This document shows positions 51,071 to 59,737 of a stretch of DNA of 64,000 bases, in pieces; the first letter of the stretch is position 1; the number at the start of each line of letters is the position of its first letter. The DNA lies in contig NZ_LMOL01000016.1 of the NCBI RefSeq assembly GCF_001424565.1, forward strand, positions 98,523 through 162,522. The letters run 5' to 3'. The position numbers and the translations under genes are program-made. Source of the stretch: Arthrobacter sp. Leaf141 (GTDB lineage: Bacteria; Actinomycetota; Actinomycetes; Actinomycetales; Micrococcaceae). The notes beneath the pieces were generated by a model. It was given only the letters and a program-made list of their open reading frames with translations. It did not search any database and was not told the origin of the DNA.

Positions 51071-51661
51071 TTACGGGTTGCCGGCCCCGCTGCGGGTATC
51101 GTGCCGGAGCGTCAGGCCCGACAGGACCCAGAGCACCCCGGAAATGATGGCACCGCCGCCGGCAACCCCCAGCAGGGCGTGGGCGCCCAGGCCGGCGAAG
51201 AACGGGAGGGCGGCCGCGGTTCCCAGCCCGATCACGCCGGACGCAATCCAGTCCCGGGCCAGGACGTGCCGCCCCCTGTACTGCAGCCCGCACGCAAGTT
51301 CCAGGGCACCGGCGGCTCCCAGCCCCAGGGCTGCGATCACAGCGAACAGGGTGTCGCCGTGCAGGAGGAGCACCGCAAAGCCCGCGCCCGCCAGCACTGA
51401 TCCGGCGCCGGACAGGAGCTTGCCCGGACCGGACGTGCGCTCCCATCCCGTGGCGGGGATGCCGCGCAGCAGCACCAGCCCGGTGGCCAGCAGGTAGAGG
51501 CCGCCGGCCCAGCCCATGACTTCAATGGACGGCGCCGGCCAGAAAATGGTGATGGCGCCGAAGGCCAGGGCCGCCGCCGCGCGCACCAGGACCGGGCGCC
51601 AGAGATCGGGCCGGGGGCTGGTTTCGGGGGCGGTTCCGGCGGGGGTCATGGATTGGCTCAC
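51071..51661 (-). CDS. HdeD/DUF308-like membrane protein
   Basis: 196 residues with about six membrane helices arranged in short hydrophobic hairpins. ALAFGAITIFWPAPSIEVMGWAGGLYLLATGLVLL near residue 35 resembles the DUF308/HdeD pattern, in which glycine-rich helices repeat. Its role is unknown; HdeD relatives are linked to acid stress. It starts with GTG 51661 just downstream of the MATE gene on the same strand; ATG 51649 is an alternative start. Confidence 0.65.
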   Translation of the reverse strand: MSQSMTPAGTAPETSPRPDLWRPVLVRAAAALAFGAITIFWPAPSIEVMGWAGGLYLLATGLVLLRGIPATGWERTSGPGKLLSGAGSVLAGAGFAVLLLHGDTLFAVIAALGLGAAGALELACGLQYRGRHVLARDWIASGVIGLGTAAALPFFAGLGAHALLGVAGGGAIISGVLWVLSGLTLRHDTRSGAGNP

Positions 51662-51686
51662 CGGTCCAGTTTAGTGGCGGGCGGTG

Positions 51687-53039
51687 CTACGCCGAACCGA
51701 GGACCATCCACCGGTCGGACCGGGCACGCAGGCCCAGCGTCACGGCCCGGGCAGCCATGTAGGCCAGGGCGAAGGCTGCCCAGAGCCACCCGAGGCCCGC
51801 GGCACCTTGCAGGCCGGTGCCGGCAACCCACACGAGCAGCGGCGCGTAGACGGTGAGGTTTGCCAGTCCCGCCAGTGCCAGGTAGCGGGCATCGCCGGCG
51901 CCGATCAGCACACCGTCCAGCACAAACACGTAGCCGGCAAGGGGCTGGCCTGCCGCCAGGACCCACAGCGCCGTTGCAAGGACGGCGCCCACCTCGGGGT
52001 CGGGCGTGAACAGGGCCCCCAGCCAGGGTGCCGCGAGGGCCAGCAGGGCTCCCGTGAGCACACCGAAGCCAATCCCCCACCGTGTCATGGTCCGGGTCAA
52101 CTGGCGGGCCTCCCGCGGGTTGCCGGCGCCCAGTTCCTTGCCGATCAGGGCCTGCGCCGCGATGGCCAGGGCATCCAGGGCAAAGGCCAGGAAGGAGAAG
52201 ATCGTCATTGCCAGTTGGTGGGCCGCCAGGTTCACGGCCCCCTGGGCGGTGACCACCAGCACGGTGGCCAGGATCGCAACGCGCAGGCTCAGGGTCCGCA
52301 GCATCAGCCACGATCCCACCCGGGCCAGGCCCCTGATACCCTGCCACGTCGGGAGGAGGCCCACGCCGTGCCGGCGGGCATTCCGTCCCACCATCACCAC
52401 GTACACGGCAGCCATGGCCCACTGGGCCACGCTGGTTCCGGCGGCTGAGCCGGCCACGGACCACCCCAGTCCGTACACCAGCCAAAGGTTAAGGACGATG
52501 TTCAGCGCGAAGCCTGCAGTGGCCACCACCAGCGGTGTTTTTGTGTCCTGCAGGCCGCGCAGCACTCCCGTTCCGGCAAAGACCAGCAGCATGGCCACCA
52601 GCCCCGGCATGGACCAGCGCAGATAATCCACCGCATACTGCCGCACGGCACCTTCCGCGCCCAGCAGGCCCACCAGGGGTTCCGCGAACAGGAAACCTGC
52701 CGCGGCCAGCACCAGGCCCAGCAGCAGGGCGAGCCAGACGCCATCCCGCCCGGCAGCCAGGGCCTTTCCCAGCCGGCCGTCGCCCATGGCGCGCGCCACG
52801 GCGGGCGTGGTGGAGTAGGCCAGGAAAACCATCAGGCCGACTGCGGTGTGCAGCACTGCCGAGGCAAGGCCGACGCCCGCCAGTTGCGCCACCCCAAGGT
52901 GGCCCACAATCGCGGAATCGGCAAGCAGGAACAGTGGCTCCGCAACCAATGCGCCGAAGGCAGGGACCGCCAGGTGCAGGATCTGGCGGGAACGGCTTCG
53001 TTCGGGACGGGTGGTTGCGGGCAGGACAGGTTGAGGCAC
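51687..53039 (-). CDS. MATE-family efflux transporter (DinF-like)
   Basis: 450 residues, twelve membrane segments. ILHLAVPAFGALVAEPLFLLADSAIVGHLGVAQLAGVGLA is the MATE N-terminal signature, and the second half repeats it around GLARVGSWLMLRTLSLRVAILATVLV. DinF-like members export cationic drugs or organic acids using Na+ or H+ gradients. The substrate is not evident. The gene is divergent from doxX. Confidence 0.9.
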   Translation of the reverse strand: MPQPVLPATTRPERSRSRQILHLAVPAFGALVAEPLFLLADSAIVGHLGVAQLAGVGLASAVLHTAVGLMVFLAYSTTPAVARAMGDGRLGKALAAGRDGVWLALLLGLVLAAAGFLFAEPLVGLLGAEGAVRQYAVDYLRWSMPGLVAMLLVFAGTGVLRGLQDTKTPLVVATAGFALNIVLNLWLVYGLGWSVAGSAAGTSVAQWAMAAVYVVMVGRNARRHGVGLLPTWQGIRGLARVGSWLMLRTLSLRVAILATVLVVTAQGAVNLAAHQLAMTIFSFLAFALDALAIAAQALIGKELGAGNPREARQLTRTMTRWGIGFGVLTGALLALAAPWLGALFTPDPEVGAVLATALWVLAAGQPLAGYVFVLDGVLIGAGDARYLALAGLANLTVYAPLLVWVAGTGLQGAAGLGWLWAAFALAYMAARAVTLGLRARSDRWMVLGSA

Positions 53040-53098
53040 GGTGCCAGCTTAACGGGGATGCAGAGATGTCGCGGAAGCATGACAAAACCCACATCGGG

Positions 53099-53120
53099 GT
53101 CAATTTTATTGACACTTCAA
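53099..53120. promoter_or_regulatory. Inverted repeats before the DoxX gene
   Basis: GTCAAT-TTT-ATTGAC (53099-53113) is a perfect inverted repeat and overlaps a second one, TTGA-CACT-TCAA (53109-53120). TTGACA (53109-53114) could be a -35 element for the DoxX gene starting at 53145. The site is a good candidate for a MarR- or TetR-type operator; no adjacent regulator gene is present. Confidence 0.4.
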
Positions 53121-53144
53121 CAAATGATCCGGAAGACTCGAAGC

Positions 53145-53579
53145 ATGAACCAGTCACATCTCACCACCACGGCCATTACCGCCCTGCGCATTGTCCTGGG
53201 CTTCATCTTCGCCGCCCACGGCTGGCAGAAATTCAATGAATGGACCATCGCCGGCACGCAGGCATCCTTCGGCAAGATGGGTGTCCCCGCAGCTGAGATC
53301 GCCGCTCCCGCCGCCGCAGTCCTCGAACTTGCGGGCGGCATCGCCCTGATTCTGGGCATCCTGACCCGCGTGGTGGCAGCATTGCTGGTGATCGACATGC
53401 TGGGTGCCCTGTTCCTGGTGCACGCATCAGCCGGCGTTTTTGCTGCCAACGGCGGCTACGAGCTGGTCCTGCTGCTGGCCGCGGCCGCCTTCACCCTCGC
53501 CCTCACCGGGCCGGGGCGCGTTTCCCTGGACAGGGCCCTGTTTGGCCGGAAAAACTCCAGGCTTGCCGCCTTCGCCTGA
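53145..53579 (+). CDS. DoxX-family membrane protein
   Basis: 144 residues with four membrane segments. ALRIVLGFIFAAHGWQKFNEW and FGKMGVPAAEIAAPAAAVLELAGGIALILGILTRVVAALL are the DoxX signatures, and AGVFAANGGYELVLLLAAAAFTLALTGPGRVSLDRAL closes the protein. DoxX relatives are linked to oxidative stress and thiol metabolism in actinobacteria. ATG 53145 is preceded by GGAAGA. A perfect hairpin follows the gene. Confidence 0.9.
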   Translation: MNQSHLTTTAITALRIVLGFIFAAHGWQKFNEWTIAGTQASFGKMGVPAAEIAAPAAAVLELAGGIALILGILTRVVAALLVIDMLGALFLVHASAGVFAANGGYELVLLLAAAAFTLALTGPGRVSLDRALFGRKNSRLAAFA

Positions 53580-53598
53580 CCCAACCCGTCCCGCGCAT

Positions 53599-53634
53599 CA
53601 CGGCGGCCCGGCACCCACGTGCCGGGCCGCCGTG
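53599..53634 (+). terminator. Terminator of the DoxX gene
   Basis: CACGGCGGCCCGGCAC (53599-53614) pairs perfectly with GTGCCGGGCCGCCGTG (53619-53634) around CCAC. It begins 20 nt after the stop codon. There is no T-tract, as is common in GC-rich actinobacteria. Confidence 0.7.
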
Positions 53635-53723
53635 GTAGGCCAGGCGGCCCACCGGGACCGTCCATGACGGCCGCATGTCAGCCCAACCGGCCGGTAACCG
53701 CTGGCCCTCAGTATGATCGCTGC

Positions 53724-54740
53724 ATGACGCAGACCGGCAGGCAAAACTCCGTGACCCTCCGCTTCCTGGCAGCACCCATGGACGTGGGCCACAGCGGCTC
53801 GGTGGATGCCGGAACCGTCCTGGAGTGGGTGGACAAGGCCGCTTACGCCGCCGCGGTGGGCTGGGCCAAGTCCTACTGCGTCACCGCCTACGTGGGCAAC
53901 ATCCACTTCGCCGACCCGGTCAACAGCGGCGACATGGTGGAGGTGGAGGCCACGATCGTCTACACCGGCAGGTCTTCCATGCACATCCGCACGGTGGTCT
54001 CGTCCGGGGATCCGCGTGGCGGACAAGCCACCATGCGCAGCCAGTGCATCGTGATTTTTGTGGCTGTGGGCCCGGACGGCCGGCCCATCCCCGTACCGCA
54101 GTTCGAGCCCGTAACGGCGGCCGAAACCGAGCAGCGGGACCACGCCCTGGCCCGGATCAAGGTGCGCGAACAAATCGTCGAAGCCATGAACCATCAGGAA
54201 TATACAGATGCCGGGACCGCCGAGCGGGTGACGCTCCGCTTTATGGCGGCCCCGACGGATGTGAACTGGGGCGGGAAGGTCCATGGCGGCACCGTGATGA
54301 AGTGGATCGACGAGGCGGCATATGTCTGCGCGTCCCGCTACGCCGGCAAGGACACCGTGGCGGTTTTCTCCGGCGGCGTGCGCTTCTACCGGCCGCTGCG
54401 GATCGGCCACCTCGTGGAGGTGGAGGCCAGGCTGGTCTACACCGGCACCAAAGGCATGCACGTCGCCGTCCACGTCCGCTCCGGCGACCCCAAGGACGGC
54501 GGCCTGGAGCTCACCACCTACTGCCTCACCGTCATGGTGGCCCGGGACACCGAAGGAACATCGGTGCCGATCCCGGCCTGGGACCCGGTGAGCGACGAGG
54601 ACCGGCGGCTGCACGCCCATGCCCGGGACCTGCTGGAGATCCGGGGCACCGCGCCGGGGAACCGGCTGCCCAACCATCTGCTGGCCGCCGGCCCCGCGGG
54701 TTCAGCAACGGGCCGGCCGGCGGAAAGCGTCAGCGGCTAG
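53724..54740 (+). CDS. Acyl-CoA thioesterase, tandem hotdog
   Basis: 338 residues with two hotdog domains. The first begins TLRFLAAPMDVGHSGSVDAGTVLEWVDKAAYAAA and the second, near residue 168, TLRFMAAPTDVNWGGKVHGGTVMKWIDEAAYVCA. The second retains the Asp-Glu acyl-CoA-hydrolase pattern (WIDEAA); the first has WVDKAA, so one domain may have lost activity. Tandem domains form the usual two-site assembly of these hydrolases. Start ATG 53724 lacks a strong Shine-Dalgarno sequence. Its 3' end overlaps the convergent dnaB stop by 4 nt. Confidence 0.85.
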   Translation: MTQTGRQNSVTLRFLAAPMDVGHSGSVDAGTVLEWVDKAAYAAAVGWAKSYCVTAYVGNIHFADPVNSGDMVEVEATIVYTGRSSMHIRTVVSSGDPRGGQATMRSQCIVIFVAVGPDGRPIPVPQFEPVTAAETEQRDHALARIKVREQIVEAMNHQEYTDAGTAERVTLRFMAAPTDVNWGGKVHGGTVMKWIDEAAYVCASRYAGKDTVAVFSGGVRFYRPLRIGHLVEVEARLVYTGTKGMHVAVHVRSGDPKDGGLELTTYCLTVMVARDTEGTSVPIPAWDPVSDEDRRLHAHARDLLEIRGTAPGNRLPNHLLAAGPAGSATGRPAESVSG

Positions 54741-56119
54741 AAGCCGCCGCCGCCAGCGTCCGCTGCCATATTGGCAAAGCGGGAGTAATGACCCTGGAAC
54801 GCAACCACAATGTCCTTGGTGGGCCCGTTGCGGTGCTTGGCGATCAGGATGTCCGCCTCACCGGCACGCGGCGATTCCTTGTCGTAGACGTCCTCGCGGT
54901 GCAGCAGGATCACCATGTCGGCATCCTGCTCGATGGAACCCGATTCACGGAGGTCCGAGACCATGGGCCGCTTGTCCTGGCGCTGCTCGGAACCACGGTT
55001 CAACTGGGACAGCGCGATGACCGGAACCTGGAGCTCCTTGGCCAGCAGCTTGAGCGCCCTGGAGAATTCCGACACTTCCTGCTGGCGGGACTCGACTTTT
55101 TTGCCGGAGCTCATCAGCTGGAGGTAGTCAAGGATCACGAGTTTGAGGTCGTGCTGCTGCTTCAGGCGCCGGCATTTGGCACGGATTTCCATCAGCGACA
55201 TGTTGGGGCTGTCGTCAATGAACAGCGGGGCATCGTTCATCCGGCCCATGGTGGTGGCGATCTTGGACCACTGATCATCTTTGATGGTGCCCTTGCGCAG
55301 GTCCTGGAGGCCGATGGTGGCCTCTGCGGAGAGGAGGCGCATGGCGATCTCATTCCGGCCCATTTCGAGCGAGAACATCACAGTGGCCAGGTTGTTCTTG
55401 ATGGCGGCGGACCGGGCGAAGTCCAGGGCGAAGGTGGACTTACCCACGGCGGGGCGGGCGGCGATGACAATCATCTGGCCGGGGTGCAGCCCGTGGGTGA
55501 GCTCGTCGAGTTCGTAAAACCCGGTGGGCACACCCGTCATGCCTTCTCCGCGGTGGCCGGAGGCCTCAATTTCGTCAACGGTAGATTCCATGACGTCCTT
55601 GAGCACCACGTAGTCCTCGGCCGTCCGGCGCTCCGCGACGGCGTAGACCTCCGCCTGGGCCTGGTTGACCAGGTCCTCCACCTCGCCGTCCGAGCCGTAG
55701 CCCAACTGGACGATCTTGGTCCCGGCGTTCACCAGGCGCCGGAGGACGGCCCGCTCCGCCACGATCTCCGCGTAGTACCCGGCGTTGGCAGCCGTGGGGA
55801 CGGTCTGGATCAGCTCATGCAGGTAGGCCGGGCCGCCGATCCGGTTGATTTCGGCCCGCTTGGTCAGCTCATCGGAGACCGTGACGGCGTCGGCGGGTTC
55901 GCCACGGCCATACAGGTCGATGATCGCTTCGTAGATGGTTTCGTGGGCGGGGCGGTAGAAGTCCTGCCCGCGGAGGATTTCCACCACATCCGCGATGGCG
56001 TCCTTGGACAGCATCATGCCGCCCAGCACCGACTGTTCAGCGGGAATGTCCTGCGGCGGTTTCCGGCTCGCGTCTGATCCGCGGGTGGTCTCTGCGGTGT
56101 CCAGGTGCGCGATTGACAA
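54737..56119 (-). CDS. dnaB: Replicative DNA helicase
   Basis: 460 residues. The N-terminal helical domain (about 20-130, PPQDIPAEQSVLGGMMLSKDAI) is followed by the RecA-like motor with Walker A ARPAVGKSTFALDFAR near residue 225, Walker B LKLVILDYLQLMSSG near 330 and VIALSQLNRGSEQR. ILLHREDVYD and GDI-like AKHRNGPTKDIVVAFQGHYSRF complete the family C-terminus. It unwinds DNA at the fork as a hexamer. No intein is present. TTG 56119 follows AAGGA. The gene lies near rplI as in many actinobacteria. Confidence 0.96.
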   Translation of the reverse strand: MSIAHLDTAETTRGSDASRKPPQDIPAEQSVLGGMMLSKDAIADVVEILRGQDFYRPAHETIYEAIIDLYGRGEPADAVTVSDELTKRAEINRIGGPAYLHELIQTVPTAANAGYYAEIVAERAVLRRLVNAGTKIVQLGYGSDGEVEDLVNQAQAEVYAVAERRTAEDYVVLKDVMESTVDEIEASGHRGEGMTGVPTGFYELDELTHGLHPGQMIVIAARPAVGKSTFALDFARSAAIKNNLATVMFSLEMGRNEIAMRLLSAEATIGLQDLRKGTIKDDQWSKIATTMGRMNDAPLFIDDSPNMSLMEIRAKCRRLKQQHDLKLVILDYLQLMSSGKKVESRQQEVSEFSRALKLLAKELQVPVIALSQLNRGSEQRQDKRPMVSDLRESGSIEQDADMVILLHREDVYDKESPRAGEADILIAKHRNGPTKDIVVAFQGHYSRFANMAADAGGGGF

Positions 56120-56780
56120 AACTGCCGTCCTTCATAGGTGCCGGTGCATAAGATGCCCGGCAGGTGTGCGTCCCGCCAGGGGTGCGCGGGGAATTTCGCT
56201 CCGCCGCCTGGTAATGGTCTACCCGGAGGGTCCGACATAAGGCCTTGGCGCCCGCCTGCTCGCGGGGAACACAGTTATCCCCACTTTCCACAGGTTTTCC
56301 ACAGCCACCTCCGGCTTGGGTCCTTCGGAGCCAGTGAAGCTGTGGTCCACCGGCACCTCCGGAGACCGGGGCGACAGGAAAAACAGGTACTCCGCTACGC
56401 TAGCCGCCTGCGGGCCAGCCGCAAAGCCAAGGGACCCGGGTGGGTGTGGATAACCTGTGCACTAAGCGGCATAGATTGTGCACAGCCTGTGGGAAAGGTT
56501 GTGGAAAGAAAAATTCTTTTCCCCGCTTTAAGGCTCTGACCTGCGAAAACACTACTTTTGAGGTGTGGAGTAAATATTTCTTTGCCGGAATTTCATCCAC
56601 AGCCGCGGTGCGGCACCGGAGCCGCCGGTTACAGCTTCCGGGCAGGTGATGCAGTTCATTCCACCCCCGCGGTGCGCCGCATATATTCCCGTCCGGTGCA
56701 CCCGCGCCAGGCCGGGTACGCATCCATGCGCAGGGGCGAATATTGCTGTGGATAACGTGCATCTGGCATAAGCTCTTGGT
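56120..56780. other. 660-bp gene-free region with DnaA-box-like sequences
   Basis: No convincing gene lies here. TGTGGATAA, the reverse complement of the DnaA box TTATCCACA, occurs exactly at 56445-56453 and 56747-56755. Single-mismatch forms occur at 56275-56283 (TTATCCCCA), 56295-56303 (TTTTCCACA) and 56593-56601 (TCATCCACA). The stretch 56500-56600 is unusually AT-rich (AAAGAAAAATTCTTTTCC and GTGGAGTAAATATTTC). It resembles a DnaA-binding region or an origin-like element; oriC itself normally sits at dnaA-dnaN, which is not in this window. Confidence 0.55.
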
Positions 56781-57065
56781 ATGGGCGAACTTCTGCTGGT
56801 ACTCCTGCCATCGATCATTCTGGTGGCGCTCCTGTGGGGGCTCGCCACGGCATTCAAACCACGGGATACCGGCCTGTCGGACGCCGAAAAGTACCAGCGG
56901 GACCTTGCCCTCCGTTCGGCCCGGCACAACGCCGAACAGGTCCAGGCCGCGTCAGCTGCGCGTGCCCGGTTTGAAGCCACAACCCGGCCGTCACAGAACG
57001 AGCAACAGCATGCACAGCAGCAGGAGTACCACCCCGCCCAGCCGCAGCTCCGGCCCCGCGGCTGA
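56781..57065 (+). CDS. Small single-pass membrane protein
   Basis: 94 residues. One N-terminal membrane helix (about 3-24, LLLVLLPSIILVALLWGLATAF) precedes a basic, Gln-rich cytosolic tail with a predicted helix (EKYQRDLALRSARHNAEQVQAASAARARFEA). I do not recognise a family. It starts 25 nt after the last DnaA box and is followed after 26 nt by another membrane-anchored protein on the same strand. Confidence 0.6.
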   Translation: MGELLLVLLPSIILVALLWGLATAFKPRDTGLSDAEKYQRDLALRSARHNAEQVQAASAARARFEATTRPSQNEQQHAQQQEYHPAQPQLRPRG

Positions 57066-57090
57066 ATTTTCACAGAACGGCTTTTGAAAG

Positions 57091-57657
57091 ATGGAATCGC
57101 TTGTGATCCCTGTCCTCATCCTCCTGGCAGTCCTGGCAGGCATCCTGCTGGCCGTCAGGGCCATGGGCCGGCGGAAGTCCCCCGGGGCGGGCGCGGAGCC
57201 GCTCCCGGCGGCCGGCAGTGCCGACCTGGCGCGGACGGCCTCGGCCAGGCTCTCGGAGGATGAGCACCGCCGGATCTACGCCCTCATAGCGCAGGGCCAG
57301 GCCATGGCGGCCATCAAGCTCTATTACGAATCGACAGGGGACGGCCTCCGGGCATCCCGCGACGCCGTGGGCGCCCTCGCCACCCACCCCCAGCCGTACC
57401 GGAGCGCCGAGGTGCCGGCGCCCGCCCAGGAGGAGGCTGGTGGGCCGGAACGCTTCCCCTACCGGTACCGGGCCATCGCCAGCAAGGGTGAGGTTACGCG
57501 TGAGGTCAGCAGCAACATGCTCAACGATGAGATCTACGGCCGGATCCGGACCCTTGCCCGCAGTGGGGAAACCGAGGCCGCCGCCACGGCGCTGACCAGG
57601 CACTCCGATGTCTCCCTGGACCAGGCCCGCGAGTTCATTGCACTCCTGGACGACTGA
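57091..57657 (+). CDS. Membrane-anchored protein with L7/L12-like segments
   Basis: 188 residues. An N-terminal membrane helix (about 5-25) is followed by two stretches that resemble the C-terminal domain of ribosomal protein L7/L12. The first (about 60-95, IYALIAQGQAMAAIKLYYES then TGDGLRASRDAV) follows the L12 pattern of Ile/Leu, Ala-Ile-Lys, Gly-Leu and Ala-Val. The second, weaker one (about 145-187) reads IYGRIRTLARSGETEAAATAL then VSLDQAREFIALL. A ribosomal role is not implied; L12-like domains occur in other small actinobacterial proteins. It sits 26 nt after the preceding small gene and is possibly co-transcribed with it. Confidence 0.6.
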   Translation: MESLVIPVLILLAVLAGILLAVRAMGRRKSPGAGAEPLPAAGSADLARTASARLSEDEHRRIYALIAQGQAMAAIKLYYESTGDGLRASRDAVGALATHPQPYRSAEVPAPAQEEAGGPERFPYRYRAIASKGEVTREVSSNMLNDEIYGRIRTLARSGETEAAATALTRHSDVSLDQAREFIALLDD

Positions 57658-57672
57658 CCCGGTGCACAGGCC

Positions 57673-58299
57673 TTAGTGGCTGGCGGAGATCCCCGCCAGC
57701 AGCTGTTCGAACGGAAGGGACTCCAGCGTCGCCGGAGCCTGGCCGGGCTGGGGGCCCGTCAGGAGAACTGCAAACTCTGCGGCTGCCCTGCCGGTCCGCT
57801 CCGACAGGGGCGACGCTGCGTCGTCGGCCGAACCCCAGTCCTGCGGTCCGGCGAAGACGGCGGTGGCAGCCGTTCGGGTGCGCAGGTAGCTGAACAGCGG
57901 GCGCATGGCGTAATCCAGGACCATCTGGTGCCTGTCAGTTCCGCCCGTGGCGCCCAGCAGGACGGCCTTCCCGGTGAGGGATTTCGGGTCCAGGACATCG
58001 ATGAATGACTTGAAGAGGCCGCTGTAGGAAGCACTGAACACCGGTGTCACGGCAATGATGCCGGTCGAGGCATCCACGCCGGCGATAACCTCAGCGAGCT
58101 TCGGCGCGGCGTACCCGGTGACAAAGTTGTTGGCGATGTCCACGGCAAGGTCCCGAAGTTCCACAAAGTCCACCACGACGTTGTAGCCTGCCGACTCCAG
58201 CTGGCGTTTAGTCGACGCGGCGAGCTGGTCGGCGAGCAGCCTGCTCGACGACGGTACTCCCAGGCCCGCGGACAGGACGGTGATGCGGCGGGTTTCCAT
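57673..58299 (-). CDS. NAD(P)H-dependent FMN reductase
   Basis: 208 residues. ITVLSAGLGVPSSSRLLADQLAAST is the flavodoxin-like FMN-phosphate loop, and AVTPVFSASYSGLFKSFIDVLDP and AVLLGATGGTDRH are characteristic of the CE1759/SsuE-type NADPH-dependent FMN reductases. They supply FMNH2 to flavin-dependent monooxygenases. No such partner gene is adjacent. ATG 58299 follows AGGAGAA; an upstream in-frame extension has no family similarity. Confidence 0.9.
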   Translation of the reverse strand: METRRITVLSAGLGVPSSSRLLADQLAASTKRQLESAGYNVVVDFVELRDLAVDIANNFVTGYAAPKLAEVIAGVDASTGIIAVTPVFSASYSGLFKSFIDVLDPKSLTGKAVLLGATGGTDRHQMVLDYAMRPLFSYLRTRTAATAVFAGPQDWGSADDAASPLSERTGRAAAEFAVLLTGPQPGQAPATLESLPFEQLLAGISASH

Positions 58300-58403
58300 G
58301 GCGTTCTCCTCTTGGTTCTTACCAACAGCATATATGCATATGCATCTACATGGGGAACAGCGGGTCCCGTCTGGGTATTCCCGCGGCCGACCGGTCCTTC
58401 CGG

Positions 58404-59252
58404 TTACAGCAGGACAGTCCCCCGGATGCAGGTGGTGCTGTTTCCGCCCACCCAGATTCCGTCGTACCGGGCACTGATATGCAGCCGGCCTGCCCGGCCG
58501 AGGACCGTGCCCTGCGCGGCCACATAGCGTGCAGGAGCGCGGCCGCTGTCGATCAGCCACTTCGCGGCGCCCGCATTAAAGCTTCCCGTTACCGGATCCT
58601 CCATCATGGCGTCCCCCGGAACAAAGGTCCGTACCTCGAAGTCGGCATCGCCGCCTGCGGTGTGCGGGCCGATGACCCCCACCTTCAGGTCCCCCATGGC
58701 CACAGGATCCGGCTGGATGGCCAGCACCTCCCCAGCGGACGCCAGCAGGACACCCACCCAGGACGGGCCGTTGACCAGCCAGGAAGCATCCAGGATGGCT
58801 GATTCGGGCAGCCTAAGGCCGGCAGCGAGGGTGCGCCGGACGGCCGCGTCCACGGGCCCGAAGCGGGTCAGCGGGGGCGCCGCGAAAGCCAGGCGGCCGG
58901 CGTCGTGCCTGATCTTTACCAGCCCCGCCCCGCACTCCTGTACCAGCTCCCCCGCCGTGTGCGGAACGCCACCGGCCTCAAGCCAGGTGTGGGCCGACCC
59001 GAGCGTTGGATGTCCCGCGAAGGGGAACTCCTCGCTTCCGGTGAAGATCCGGACCCGGTAGTCAGCGCGGGGATCCGTGGGCGGCAGCAGGAACGTGGTC
59101 TCGGACAGGTTGGTCCAGTTGGCGAAGTGCTGCATCATGCCGGAGCTGAGGCCATCGGCGTCAAGGACAACAGCGAGGGGATTGCCACGGTACGGCTCGG
59201 CGGCAAAAACATCCACTTGGTGGAAAGGGCGGTTCCGGGGTTCGGGGTTCAC
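58404..59252 (-). CDS. PhzF-family isomerase
   Basis: 282 residues. FHQVDVFAAEPYRGNPLAVVLDADGLSSGMMQHFANWTNLSETTFLLPP is the PhzF N-terminal signature with Glu in SETTF, and EFPFAGHPTLGSAHTWLE and EDPVTGSFNAGAAKWL are the matching halves of the two-fold dimer-like fold. The family includes phenazine isomerases and enzymes of unknown substrate; no phenazine genes are nearby. Start is GTG 59252 without a clear Shine-Dalgarno sequence. It diverges from the DUF1801 gene. Confidence 0.88.
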   Translation of the reverse strand: MNPEPRNRPFHQVDVFAAEPYRGNPLAVVLDADGLSSGMMQHFANWTNLSETTFLLPPTDPRADYRVRIFTGSEEFPFAGHPTLGSAHTWLEAGGVPHTAGELVQECGAGLVKIRHDAGRLAFAAPPLTRFGPVDAAVRRTLAAGLRLPESAILDASWLVNGPSWVGVLLASAGEVLAIQPDPVAMGDLKVGVIGPHTAGGDADFEVRTFVPGDAMMEDPVTGSFNAGAAKWLIDSGRAPARYVAAQGTVLGRAGRLHISARYDGIWVGGNSTTCIRGTVLL

Positions 59253-59309
59253 CGCAGAAGGCTACCACCGGCGCTGGCAGCGCCACCGCCGGTCTGCAAG
59301 ACTTCGTCC

Positions 59310-59732
59310 ATGGCAACGAACAAGACCCAGCCCACAACGGTGTCGGTGGCCGGCTTCCTGGCGTCGGTGGAGCACCCCGGCCGCCGGTCCGACAGCTTGG
59401 AACTGGCCGACCTGATGGCGGGCATCACGGGCCAGGAGGCAGTTATGTGGGGACCCACGATCGTGGGGTTCGGCGCATACCACTACCGGTATGAAACCGG
59501 CCGGGAAGGCGACGCGGCGGCGGTCGGGTTCTCGCCCCGCAAGGCAAACCTGGTCCTTTACGGACTGACCTATGGTCCGGACGCGGACCGGCTGCTGCCG
59601 GAGCTTGGCAAGCACCGGGCCGGGGCGGGATGCCTCTATGTCAATCGGCTGGCGGACGTGGACCGGGACGTCCTGGCGCAGCTGGTCAGCACCGGGTACC
59701 GGCACACCATGGCGGAACTTCACAAACCCTGA
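59310..59732 (+). CDS. DUF1801 domain protein
   Basis: 140 residues. SVAGFLASVEHPGRRSDSLELADLMAGITGQEAVMWGPTIVGFGAYHYRYETGREGDAAAVGFSPRKANLVLYGL matches the DUF1801 (YdhG-like) fold, a small alpha-beta domain of unknown function. ATG 59310 was taken; the in-frame region upstream overlaps phzF and is not family-like. It converges with rplI across a shared terminator. Confidence 0.85.
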   Translation: MATNKTQPTTVSVAGFLASVEHPGRRSDSLELADLMAGITGQEAVMWGPTIVGFGAYHYRYETGREGDAAAVGFSPRKANLVLYGLTYGPDADRLLPELGKHRAGAGCLYVNRLADVDRDVLAQLVSTGYRHTMAELHKP

Positions 59733-59737
59733 CGCAA

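Noticed and set aside
56120..56780. Chromosomal origin of replication
   Set aside because: The DnaA-box-like cluster is suggestive, but dnaA and dnaN are absent and only five good boxes are seen; it is reported as a DnaA-binding candidate only.
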